Of a DNA stretch of 51,548 nt, positions 17,033 to 24,816 are shown piece after piece. Source of the stretch: Halieaceae bacterium. Its GTDB lineage: Bacteria; Pseudomonadota; Gammaproteobacteria; Pseudomonadales; Halieaceae. Within the stretch, counting starts at the first letter, position 1. Each line of letters begins with the position of its first letter. Where the stretch lies: positions 1-51,548 of the forward strand of contig JAAENL010000016.1 in the NCBI GenBank assembly GCA_024224435.1. Direction: 5' to 3'. The position numbers and the translations under genes are program-made. The notes under the pieces are model-generated. The model did no database searches. It saw only the letters and a list, made by a program, of their open reading frames with translations, and was not told where the DNA came from.

Positions 17033-18136
17033 GTGGCAGAGCGTCAATTCACAGTCTGGTGCCTGCTAGGCGAGAAGGCAGGGGATAATACACAGGTCCG
17101 GGCGCTCGCGGAGGCGTTATCCGTGGGCTATGAAGAAAAGCATATAGTGGCGCAGCCGTGGGAGCTGCTATGCCATCTCGGCAGCGGTGTAACGCTCGCC
17201 GGCATCGACTCGTCCGCCTCCAGCGATCTTGTCGCCCCCTGGCCGGATGTTGTTATCAGTGCCGGGCGCCGCAACGAGCCTGTGGCGCGCTGGATCAAGC
17301 AGCAGTCCGGTGGTGGAAGCCGCCTGGTGCATATGGGTCGGCCGTGGGCGCCGCTGGAATGCTGGGATTTGCTGGTGACCACCCCCCAGTATTTTCTGCC
17401 ACGACAGGACAACATCCTGCATAACAGTCTGCCTCTTTACCGGATCAACAGTGATGAGATGGCATTTGCCGGAGCGCGCTTGCAGCGTTCGCTTGAGCAT
17501 CTACCGCGCCCCTGGATTGCTGTCCTTGTCGGCGGTGACAGTGGACGCTTTGTCATGACTGACAAAAAAGCGGCACGATTAGGCCGTCTGGCGCAGGCCT
17601 TGGCTACTGCGAGTGGCGGCTCTCTGCTGGTCAGTGACAGCGCCCGTACTTCCGAGGCGGCGGGTAATGCCTTGTGCGAGCAGATACTGTCACCCAACTA
17701 CTGCTACCGCGTGAAAGATGGTGGAGAAAACCCCTACAGGGGCATACTCGCATCGGCAGATGCTTTCGTTGTAAGCGGTGAATCGATGTCCATGCTGGGC
17801 GAGGCCGCCGCCACCGGCAACCCCCTGTTTATTTTCGATATGGATGATATTGCCCCATGGTGGGCTCTAGCGCACAGCTATCGATACAAGCCCTTGTCCC
17901 ACCGATTTGCCATGCGTTTTGGTGCGCGGCGTATGCGTAGGGATATCGGTAACATCCAGCATGCACTGGTCGAGTCAGGTCGTGCGAGGTGGTTGGACGA
18001 GGCAGGGCTTGAAAAGGCTGCAAAAGTACTGCGCGTATCAGGTCAGGCCGCAATGCCAACTAGTTCCGCATCGCCTGCCGAGGAAGAGCTGCAGCGTGCC
18101 GCTGAGGCGGTCAGGCAGCTTGTGATAGAACACTGA
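17033..18136 (+). CDS. ELM1-family protein (COG3660), copy 3; putative lipid glycosyltransferase
   Basis: 367 residues from GTG 17033, with TAAGGAC as the ribosome site. Family blocks: VWCLLGEKAGDNTQVRALAE, APWPDVVISAGRRNEPVARW, VHMGRPWAPLE, LVGGDSGRFVM and NPYRGILASADAFVVSGESMSMLGEAA. It is closer to copy 1 (5282) than to copy 2 (11320). Its 3' end overlaps the convergent GT8-like copy 2 gene by 26 bp, the same tail-to-tail overlap style as copy 1 with the ABC gene. It is flanked on both sides by GT8-like genes in the opposite orientation, suggesting that the ELM1 and GT8-like proteins cooperate. Confidence 0.8.
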   Translation: MAERQFTVWCLLGEKAGDNTQVRALAEALSVGYEEKHIVAQPWELLCHLGSGVTLAGIDSSASSDLVAPWPDVVISAGRRNEPVARWIKQQSGGGSRLVHMGRPWAPLECWDLLVTTPQYFLPRQDNILHNSLPLYRINSDEMAFAGARLQRSLEHLPRPWIAVLVGGDSGRFVMTDKKAARLGRLAQALATASGGSLLVSDSARTSEAAGNALCEQILSPNYCYRVKDGGENPYRGILASADAFVVSGESMSMLGEAAATGNPLFIFDMDDIAPWWALAHSYRYKPLSHRFAMRFGARRMRRDIGNIQHALVESGRARWLDEAGLEKAAKVLRVSGQAAMPTSSASPAEEELQRAAEAVRQLVIEH

Positions 18137-19055
18137 GCGGGTGCAGAGGAGCCGGGGGCAGGTCAGGCGTGGTCTCCAGGATCTCCAGTGCATCATGACG
18201 AACATGATTTCGTGCCATCTCGTCGCGCAGGAATTCCTCAGTGATCTGGCCCTGTTCAAGACACTCCTTCAACAGGCCGAAAAAGAACTGCTCCTGGTTC
18301 GCGTCCGGGTGTTGCTTGTAGTTACCGAGGAAGGCGTACTCGCCGAACAATTTACGTCGGGCGCGCATGACCCAGGCGGCTGGGGGAAAGAGGCGGAAGC
18401 GCTCCGCGGGACGCCAGTCGGTAGGTAGGCCGGTTTTCCAGGGCTGTGTCTTGCGTCTCGTGGTGTGCAGCATCTTGGTCTCGAGCGTGAACTTGTCAAA
18501 GTCGTTCCACTCGTTTTCGAAATAGCCAATGCTTTGTTCGTCCTCTTCCCGCAGGCAGATCCAGGGTTGGTAATCTTGGGTGAATTCGAACATGGCCTCG
18601 AACTGCTTTTCGGCGTTCCAGTGCGTGAGATTTTCGCATTCCAGCAGCATGACACTGCTGGCCTTGCACTTGTCGATCAGACCTTTTGGGCCGGAGCGCA
18701 TGCGACACATAATAGATTTACCCTGCATATCGCGGTTCAGAAGCTGCCAAATGTCGGTGGTCGCGAAAATATCCGGGTCTATCACCACCGCCCTGCCCTC
18801 ATAATTCATGAGCTTTGGCGGCATAAAGCGGGTCGGAGTGAAGGACTGCAGGTCATCGTTAAGCCATTCACGCTTTACGCCGTCTCGCAGATAGTCCTGG
18901 CCTTCGCGGGCGGCGAAAAAAGGGTAGTCTCTGGTGTCCATGAGTTGCACGTCAAACTTGTCGTTATTCTGCGAGTAGCGACGCAACGCGTGCTCGGCGA
19001 CGATAGCGCCGGTGATTTGCTTATGATTGGTCTGGATAAAAACGCAGGCTTTCAT
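18111..19055 (-). CDS. GT8-like glycosyltransferase, copy 2
   Basis: 314 residues, closely related to the copies at 16033 and 23182. Same layout: KACVFIQTN start, KFDVQLMDTRDYP, DLQSFTPTRFMPP, DPD at 93-95 in GRAVVIDPDIF, MLLECENLTHW, and HTTRRKTQPWKTG near residue 215-227. A longer C-terminal tail (LETTPDLPPAPLHPLSVLSQAA) is unique to this copy. Transcribed towards ELM1 copy 3, overlapping it by 26 bp at the 3' ends. Likely a nucleotide-sugar-dependent transferase; donor and acceptor unknown. ATG at 19055. Confidence 0.7.
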   Translation of the reverse strand: MKACVFIQTNHKQITGAIVAEHALRRYSQNNDKFDVQLMDTRDYPFFAAREGQDYLRDGVKREWLNDDLQSFTPTRFMPPKLMNYEGRAVVIDPDIFATTDIWQLLNRDMQGKSIMCRMRSGPKGLIDKCKASSVMLLECENLTHWNAEKQFEAMFEFTQDYQPWICLREEDEQSIGYFENEWNDFDKFTLETKMLHTTRRKTQPWKTGLPTDWRPAERFRLFPPAAWVMRARRKLFGEYAFLGNYKQHPDANQEQFFFGLLKECLEQGQITEEFLRDEMARNHVRHDALEILETTPDLPPAPLHPLSVLSQAA

Positions 19056-19275
19056 GAAGTCGTGGGGCTGCCGGAGGATCAGTTTCGTAAGCCGAAATTA
19101 TAAAGGAATGCGGTTTTTTTTTCTATTTCCCGAGGGGTGTTCAGGGCGTGAATAGTACCTGCTGCGGTGGCCCTGCGAGGTCCCTGGGATATCCGCGGAC
19201 ATCTCATAAAACGCATACAAAACAGCTACATAAATGCACTCTGCAACGAAATTCAGGTCTTTTTTGACGCACCTT

Positions 19276-20229
19276 TCACTTGAAGATGCCGCGGCGGTAC
19301 AGCCCCCAGAAAAACCCCCACATGTGTACCAGCGGCATGCGCCTTACCCTGTCCGGGATGACAATTTTTTCTCCGGAATGGCGCTCCAGTTTCCAGGCGA
19401 TATAGTCAAGGCCGCCGTCGAAGGTGAACAGCCCCTTTACCAATCGCATGATTGACAGGAGTTTGCCCTGAGCACGGCGCACTGCCCATGCCAATGCGAT
19501 CCAGCGTCGCGTGGTGGGACTGAAACTGCTGCGATAGGTGACCTGTGAGCCCTGCCCTCGCAGTGCAAAAGATGGGCCCAATTGCGGTGCGTGATGGCGG
19601 GTCAAAGCGGCATAGAAATCGGCCGCGTCAAGAACCAGTTCACGCGCCCGGCCGCTGCGCTCGGTGCGCAATTCGGTGTTGTAACTCATTCCCAGAGCTT
19701 GCACCCACAGGTCTTCGAGGCGGCCTTGCGGTGGCAGTGCAGGCAGCGCATTAACCAATAGTGTAAGTGCGGCCTGGGTAAGAGCCGCCTCCATTCTTGC
19801 TCGCGTCTGCCCGTCGCGGGCGTGCAGTATATGAGTGGGCTGTGCGAATCGGCCCCAGATATAAGACTCGAACCAGGCGTTAGAACAGCCGCGTTCGAAG
19901 TCCCGCAGGGAAATCACCGTGACTTTGCTGCGCAGTGTCAGATCGCTGCCAGCGGCTCCTGTGGATTTTTGCTCGGCGTAAAAAACGTTGGGCGGCAGCA
20001 GCCAATTGGCGGCTGCGAGTCGAGCGTTGCTGTAGGCCGAACGGTAGTCGTCGCAGACCAGGTACAGGTCCAGTAGGCCGTCGTAGATGTTGCCACTGCG
20101 CAGGCAGGAGCCGTAGACCAGGGTGCAGCATACCGCACCGTTCAGTCGCTTCTGCAGTTGCGACAGCAGGGCGGACAGATTGGGATCGCTGTCGGGGTCC
20201 GGTCCGGAGACCGTTGGATAGGCATTCAC
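19276..20229 (-). CDS. Tam41-like CDP-lipid synthase (CTP:phospholipid cytidylyltransferase)
   Basis: 317 residues. It resembles mitochondrial Tam41, a CDP-diacylglycerol synthase of the nucleotidyltransferase fold: the G-S nucleotide motif LVYGSCLRSG (38-46) with metal-binding Asp54 in LLDLYLV, then KVTVISLRDFERG...WFESYIWGRFAQP and, later, LTLLVNALPALPP with LWVQALGMSYNTELR. These three blocks appear in the Tam41 order. It begins at a GTG that overlaps the stop of the lipid kinase gene (GTGA), so translation is coupled. With a ceramide-type kinase upstream, it could convert ceramide-1-phosphate into CDP-ceramide, by analogy with PA to CDP-DAG. That substrate is my inference. The gene ends 220 bp from the next gene. 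Confidence 0.7.
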   Translation of the reverse strand: MNAYPTVSGPDPDSDPNLSALLSQLQKRLNGAVCCTLVYGSCLRSGNIYDGLLDLYLVCDDYRSAYSNARLAAANWLLPPNVFYAEQKSTGAAGSDLTLRSKVTVISLRDFERGCSNAWFESYIWGRFAQPTHILHARDGQTRARMEAALTQAALTLLVNALPALPPQGRLEDLWVQALGMSYNTELRTERSGRARELVLDAADFYAALTRHHAPQLGPSFALRGQGSQVTYRSSFSPTTRRWIALAWAVRRAQGKLLSIMRLVKGLFTFDGGLDYIAWKLERHSGEKIVIPDRVRRMPLVHMWGFFWGLYRRGIFK

Positions 20230-21188
20230 AGGCGAAGGAACTCCAGCTCGGGGCTGGCTGTAATAGCAACCTGGCCATCCACGTCCAGCAGCTCGCCGTC
20301 GAGATTGAGGTTGCCAGACATCTGTAGTGTGATCCTGTCGGCATTGTGGCTGTGGTATCCGGATGCGGGCACTGCATTGCTATTGGGTCGTCCGCGAACA
20401 ATCGAAAGAAAAGTGCGCGCAAAGCGGGTACAGCCCTGTTCCATGAGGGTCAGTCTGATGGAGCCCGGTTCGTCGCTCCAAAAGGGTCGCATACCGAATG
20501 CGAGGCGGTGCAGGGTACTCAGGGTCAGTATGAGCGAGTCATGTGTAGTCGGGACACCGTCGTCGAGGGTTAACGTGGTGGTGATATGTCGGTTAAAAGC
20601 CGGGTCGTCTCGCAACACGCCCCACACCGTTCGCAGTGTACTCAGTGCGAGGCTGAAGTCGTCGCGCAGGCCGCGGGAGTGAATTTCCCGGTGAGCGTAT
20701 TCTGTGCCATGAATGACCGCGCCGCCGCCGAGAAACATGCCATAGCGGGGCGCAGCAGAACCCTCTATTACCACTCTCATCAGGGTGCGCCTTGCAATAT
20801 CGCCGCCGGCGCACTGTGCATTAGACCAGTGGCAAAAACGATCGACGGCTTTCCGGAGAGAGCCTCGTATACCGATATCCCCCGCGTTCATATTGGCGGT
20901 GCCTCCGGGTAGCAGAGCGATTTGGGGCAGTGTTGGCAATGGTCGTTTTTCAAGCATTTCGCCCAATATCGCCGATACAGTGCCGTCCCCACCGTTGATG
21001 GCCAGTATCTTTAAATCGAGTTCGGCAAATTCCTCAAGCACACTCAGGATGTCGGCGGGGCTTCGAGTAATGCGGTGATGGATCACCGGGTGTTGTGCAA
21101 GCTGCTTACAAATATGCTCGAACTGACCGCGGTTGTGGCCGCTGGATGGGTTGCTGATCAGGCCCACCGCACCGGGCGCTGGTCTCAC
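20226..21188 (-). CDS. Diacylglycerol/ceramide kinase-family lipid kinase
   Basis: 320 residues of the DAGK catalytic fold (YegS/LCB5 group). Nucleotide-binding NPSSGHNRG (13-21), the diagnostic GGDGT (66-70) and LLPGGTANMNA (92-102), a variant of PxGTxNDFA, are all there. The C-terminal beta-domain follows. In Caulobacter a kinase of this fold (CpgB) phosphorylates ceramide, and here the gene sits between the Tam41-like gene and a secreted protein gene within a sphingolipid locus, so ceramide or sphingoid-base kinase is the favoured role. Start GTG 21188 overlaps the stop of the upstream gene; all three genes (21185-22027, this one, and 19276-20229) form one tight operon. Confidence 0.85.
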   Translation of the reverse strand: MRPAPGAVGLISNPSSGHNRGQFEHICKQLAQHPVIHHRITRSPADILSVLEEFAELDLKILAINGGDGTVSAILGEMLEKRPLPTLPQIALLPGGTANMNAGDIGIRGSLRKAVDRFCHWSNAQCAGGDIARRTLMRVVIEGSAAPRYGMFLGGGAVIHGTEYAHREIHSRGLRDDFSLALSTLRTVWGVLRDDPAFNRHITTTLTLDDGVPTTHDSLILTLSTLHRLAFGMRPFWSDEPGSIRLTLMEQGCTRFARTFLSIVRGRPNSNAVPASGYHSHNADRITLQMSGNLNLDGELLDVDGQVAITASPELEFLRL

Positions 21189-22027
21189 GCGGGTGGTTGC
21201 CGCAGGATGACTGACTTCAGCTTGATGCTAGTGTCGCCGATTCTGGGGGCTTTGCCCGTTACCTGAAGGGGTAGCAGCGAGGCCTTGTCAAAAAACAGCA
21301 GGATGTCGCTCTCCAGGCCGAGCAGATTGAAATCTTCATCATCGTTGAGCGCGCCTTCCGGGTTGGCCTGGATGGCGACAGCTCGTGTCTCGCGCCTGCC
21401 TTGCACGCGTTCCTTATCTTGCAGATAGTTAACATCCAGTGGTATCCCGTTGCCGCTGCTGAGACGTACGCGGTAGATATTGAGATCCGTGTGTACCAGT
21501 ACTTCTATGGCCTGTTTTTCGTCGCTGGCCAGTAATCGTTGGGCGAGAACCAGCAATGGGTAGGGGCTAGTGATAATGTTATCCCTTGCCGTAGCGGGTA
21601 ATGCCACGTTTTTCCGCGATGAGACGGGCCAGTCCGCTGGAGCCATCTCCGGGTAATCACCTCCATTGCGACGCTCGCGCACTACGGTGTTCTCCTGATA
21701 CTCATAGCGTTTCATGCGGTGCCCCTTGCCCTTGCTAAGCCGGGACCGGGATAACACCTGGCCCGTTTCGGGTTCAAAAACTACCGCTACAGTCTCTGAG
21801 TTTCCCACCACGGAACTGGTGACATCCAGTAGCCAGAATTCCATGTTTTCCTCATCGGGAAGTAATTCTATGCGGGAATGAGCCGTGGCCCAGAATGCTT
21901 TTTCCTCAAATTCCAGCACCTGCCAGGAGGGTAGCGTGGCAGTGTCCCCGCTGGCGGCCATGACCGGCACTGCCTGTAGTGAGGCGAGAGCCGTGATAAT
22001 AATGATCAGTTGTTTTAACGTGTTCAT
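21185..22027 (-). CDS. Periplasmic protein of unknown function
   Basis: 280 residues with a Sec signal peptide (KQLIIIITALASLQAVPVMA, cut about residue 24). The mature part is beta-rich (SWQVLEFEEKAFWATAHSRIELL, ETGQVLSRSRLSKGKGHRM, VHTDLNIYRVRL, SIKLKSVIL) and looks like the sheet-and-loop periplasmic proteins that bind lipids (LolA- or DUF3108-like shape), though I cannot place it in a named family. First gene of the operon with the lipid kinase and Tam41-like gene, so a role in moving or sensing the kinase product is plausible. I see no lipobox cysteine. Confidence 0.75.
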   Translation of the reverse strand: MNTLKQLIIIITALASLQAVPVMAASGDTATLPSWQVLEFEEKAFWATAHSRIELLPDEENMEFWLLDVTSSVVGNSETVAVVFEPETGQVLSRSRLSKGKGHRMKRYEYQENTVVRERRNGGDYPEMAPADWPVSSRKNVALPATARDNIITSPYPLLVLAQRLLASDEKQAIEVLVHTDLNIYRVRLSSGNGIPLDVNYLQDKERVQGRRETRAVAIQANPEGALNDDEDFNLLGLESDILLFFDKASLLPLQVTGKAPRIGDTSIKLKSVILRQPPA

Positions 22028-22258
22028 CTACCTGCACCGTTTAGACAGGGGGGGTCACTGTAGTCAAGACCCGCACCGCTGTGTTGCTGCCACGCGCTCC
22101 CAGTCTGTTACCTTGCTGGCGCGCATCTCCAAATCCCAAGAAAATCATACAGTTGAGGAAAGGTGGAAAGGCGTTAAAAATACCACGGAATCTTGAGAAT
22201 AACCCAATCATCCGATAACCTTCGCCGCTTGATCTGCCCTGATCAAGGGAAAATACTC

Positions 22259-23185
22259 ATGCATATGATTATCAAGCGACTGATCAAGTGGTTGGTACGC
22301 GCGATTTCGGTATTTTTACCGGAGGAAAAGGCACACGATCTGCAACGCTGGCGTCGTGGCAAGGAGGAATTCTGGAAGTATAACCGCTGCCAGTACGTCT
22401 TTGCGTCCTATGGTAAAAGCGGCCGTACCTGGGTGCGGGTGATGATTTCCCGCTATTACCAGCTGGTGTACAAGCTGCCCGATAATATCCTCATGGGATT
22501 TGACAACTACACGCGGCTCAACAGTAGCATCCCGAAGATCTTCTTCACTCACGACAACTACCTGCGCAGATACACCGGTAACGTTGATTCCAAGAGGGAT
22601 TTCTACGACAAAAAAACCGTGTTGCTGGTGCGCAACCCGATCGACGTGGCGGTTTCCCAGTTCCATCAGTGGAAGTTTCGTATGCGGCCCGAAAAGAAGG
22701 CCATGAACAATTATCCACCCCACGACGCCGAGATATCGGTTTATGACTTTGTAAAACACGAAGGTCAGGGGCTGAATCACATAATAGATTTCATGAATAA
22801 CTGGGCTCGGGAATTGCCCCATATCAAGGAGCTGCTTGTGGTGCGCTACGAAGATTTGCGCGCCAACCCGGAACAGGAAATGGAGCGTATCGTGGAGTTC
22901 CTCAATCTCGAGGCGATTCCTGAGTATCTGGAAGATACGGCAGAGTTTGCCTCGGTGGAGAACCTGCGTAAAAAAGAGCAGGAGAATTACTTCTGGCGCA
23001 GCGGCAGCCGCGTTCAGGCCAAGGATGTTAATGACCCTAATACGTATAAAGTGCGGAAAGCAAAGGTAGGGGGATATCGGGATTATTTTGATGACAATCA
23101 AGTGGCTGAGCTGGTCGCCATGGTAGATTCGCGCATGTTGCCAGCATTCGGTTACACCAGTGCAGAAGCGTCGGAGGCGGAGTGA
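22259..23185 (+). CDS. Sulfotransferase 4
   Basis: 308 residues from ATG 22259, which follows an AAGGGA site by about 8 bases; a longer open frame starts at 22193 but lacks similarity. Motifs: YGKSGRTW (51-58), His in FFTHDNY, LVRNPIDVAVSQF and KVRKAKVGGYRDYF. The N-terminus has a membrane-like segment (RLIKWLVRAISVFL). It is close to sulfotransferases 2 and 3. It is the first gene of a coupled operon: sulfotransferase, GT8-like (GTGA overlap), oxygenase (ATGA overlap), PPTase. This grouping is the strongest evidence that sulfation, glycosylation, hydroxylation and ACP activation belong to one pathway. Confidence 0.88.
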   Translation: MHMIIKRLIKWLVRAISVFLPEEKAHDLQRWRRGKEEFWKYNRCQYVFASYGKSGRTWVRVMISRYYQLVYKLPDNILMGFDNYTRLNSSIPKIFFTHDNYLRRYTGNVDSKRDFYDKKTVLLVRNPIDVAVSQFHQWKFRMRPEKKAMNNYPPHDAEISVYDFVKHEGQGLNHIIDFMNNWARELPHIKELLVVRYEDLRANPEQEMERIVEFLNLEAIPEYLEDTAEFASVENLRKKEQENYFWRSGSRVQAKDVNDPNTYKVRKAKVGGYRDYFDDNQVAELVAMVDSRMLPAFGYTSAEASEAE

Positions 23186-24096
23186 AAGACCACTGCGTAT
23201 TTATCCATACCAACGAACGTCAGTGGTTGGGCGCGCTGGTCGCAGACTATTCTTTCCGCCGCAACTCTGCTCACGCCGATAAGTTCGATGTGCAGTTTAT
23301 ACATACAAAAAACTACCCCTATCTTGCAGCCAAGGAGGGACAGCCTTTCCTGCGCGGTGGCACCACGCGCATCTGGCATATGGATGATCTGCAGTCATTC
23401 ACTCCGCTGCGTTTTCTGCCGCCAAAATTGATGAACTGGCAGGGCAGGGCGGTGCTTACCGATCCGGATGTCTTCGCGGTCGGGGATGTTTTTGAATTGT
23501 TCGAGCGAGATATGGGCAGTGCTGCAGTTATGGGGCGGCGTCGCTCTGCGAAGGCGGATAAAGCTGACCAGGTAGCGACCAGCGTGATGCTCATGGAGTG
23601 TGCCAAACTTCGACACTGGGATGCGGAGGCAGAATTCGATGCACTGTTTCGCCGAGAGCAGGACTACAAGGAGTGGATGGTGTTGGCTCACGAGAATCCT
23701 GAGAATATCGGCTTCCTCGAGGATTACTGGAACGACTTTGACCACCTCGATGCCAATACCCGCTTGCTGCACAACACCAAACGAAAAACCCAACCCTGGA
23801 AAACAGGTCTGCCCGTCGATTACACTCCGGCTGATAAGTTCAAGGATAAGCCTGTGTTGGCATCAGCCAACCGACTGCGGGCGAGGGTCTTCGGCGAGTA
23901 CGGGCTGTTGGGCCGCTACCAGCAGCACCCGGACCTGCAGCAGGAAGCATTTTTCTTCGGGCTTTTAAAGGAGTGCCTGGAGGTGGGCCACGTAACCGAG
24001 ACACAGGTGCGCGATGAAATCGACAGGAATCATGTGCGTCACGATGCCTTTGAGGTGCTGGCGCGAACCCCAAAACTGGAACCCCGGGCACAATGA
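23182..24096 (+). CDS. GT8-like glycosyltransferase, copy 3
   Basis: 304 residues from GTG 23182, overlapping the sulfotransferase 4 stop (GTGA). The three-block family layout is intact: CVFIHTNERQWLGALVADYSF, DLQSFTPLRFLPP, a DPD metal motif at 94-96 in GRAVLTDPDVF, and HNTKRKTQPWKTG. Compared with copies 1 and 2 it is in the same orientation as the sulfotransferase, so the family members are mosaic in order. Coupling to the oxygenase gene downstream (ATGA overlap) supports function in the same pathway. Confidence 0.72.
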   Translation: MKDHCVFIHTNERQWLGALVADYSFRRNSAHADKFDVQFIHTKNYPYLAAKEGQPFLRGGTTRIWHMDDLQSFTPLRFLPPKLMNWQGRAVLTDPDVFAVGDVFELFERDMGSAAVMGRRRSAKADKADQVATSVMLMECAKLRHWDAEAEFDALFRREQDYKEWMVLAHENPENIGFLEDYWNDFDHLDANTRLLHNTKRKTQPWKTGLPVDYTPADKFKDKPVLASANRLRARVFGEYGLLGRYQQHPDLQQEAFFFGLLKECLEVGHVTETQVRDEIDRNHVRHDAFEVLARTPKLEPRAQ

Positions 24097-24806
24097 AATA
24101 TCTCGACATTGAAAAGCTGCAGGCCTTGTCTACCGATGAGTTCATGTCAGTAACGCCCTACCCCTATTTTAATCAACCGCTGCTGCAACATGAGGGATTT
24201 CAGGCGTTGCTGGATAACATGCCGCCGCTGGAAATGTTCGATGCCATCATAGGTAAGAGCCGTCGAGCGGGACAGGCGCCGCATGATCGTCACTCACTGG
24301 AGTACACGCCCGGTATGCCGGTGCCAAAGCCGTGGCAAGACTTCATCGCTGAGCTGTGCTCGGACGCGTATCGAGGCGAGATTCAGCGATTGCTTGGCGC
24401 GCGCAAGGTAGAGTTTCGTTTTCATTGGCATTACACCCCCAGCGGCGCCGATGTTTCGCCGCATTGTGACGCCCGCCGGGAGCACGGCTCGCATCTGTTT
24501 TACTTCAATTCGAAGGAGAGTTGGGATCCGGCTTGGGGTGGCGCGACCCTGGCCCTTGATGACGGCGGCCAGCTGGATTACAACACCGCACCCGCACTCG
24601 AAGACTTTGAAGAAATTATCGAGTTCGAGTCTATTGGCAATGCAAGTGCCCTTATGCTGCGCACCGACCACTCCTGGCATGCGGTGCGCCCGATAGCCTG
24701 CCCTGGCGATAAGCTGCGCAAAGTTTTTATTGTGGTGATCAATCCTGACAGCCTGTTCTGGAAGGTGCGTGATCGGATCATCGGCAAAACTATTCAGCGT
24801 TTCTGA
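24093..24806 (+). CDS. 2-oxoglutarate/Fe(II) oxygenase 2
   Basis: 237 residues. Predicted iron ligands are His124 and Asp126 (VSPHCDARR) and His196 in RTDHSWHAVRP, with a 2-oxoglutarate-binding basic residue near KLRKVFIVV (209/210). It shares the RTDHSWH motif with the oxygenase at 12519 and also the FNxxEhW-like strand, so the two are paralogs within one locus. Length is 29 residues more than copy 1. Coupled by ATGA overlap to the GT8-like gene and followed by the PPTase. Hydroxylation of sphingoid base or N-acyl chain is a testable guess. Confidence 0.82.
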   Translation: MKYLDIEKLQALSTDEFMSVTPYPYFNQPLLQHEGFQALLDNMPPLEMFDAIIGKSRRAGQAPHDRHSLEYTPGMPVPKPWQDFIAELCSDAYRGEIQRLLGARKVEFRFHWHYTPSGADVSPHCDARREHGSHLFYFNSKESWDPAWGGATLALDDGGQLDYNTAPALEDFEEIIEFESIGNASALMLRTDHSWHAVRPIACPGDKLRKVFIVVINPDSLFWKVRDRIIGKTIQRF

Positions 24807-24816
24807 TCACTTGAGG

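Noticed and set aside
22316-23101. Reverse open frame of 261 codons opposite sulfotransferase 4
   Set aside because: It lies wholly antisense to a sulfotransferase with intact motifs and has no domain of its own.
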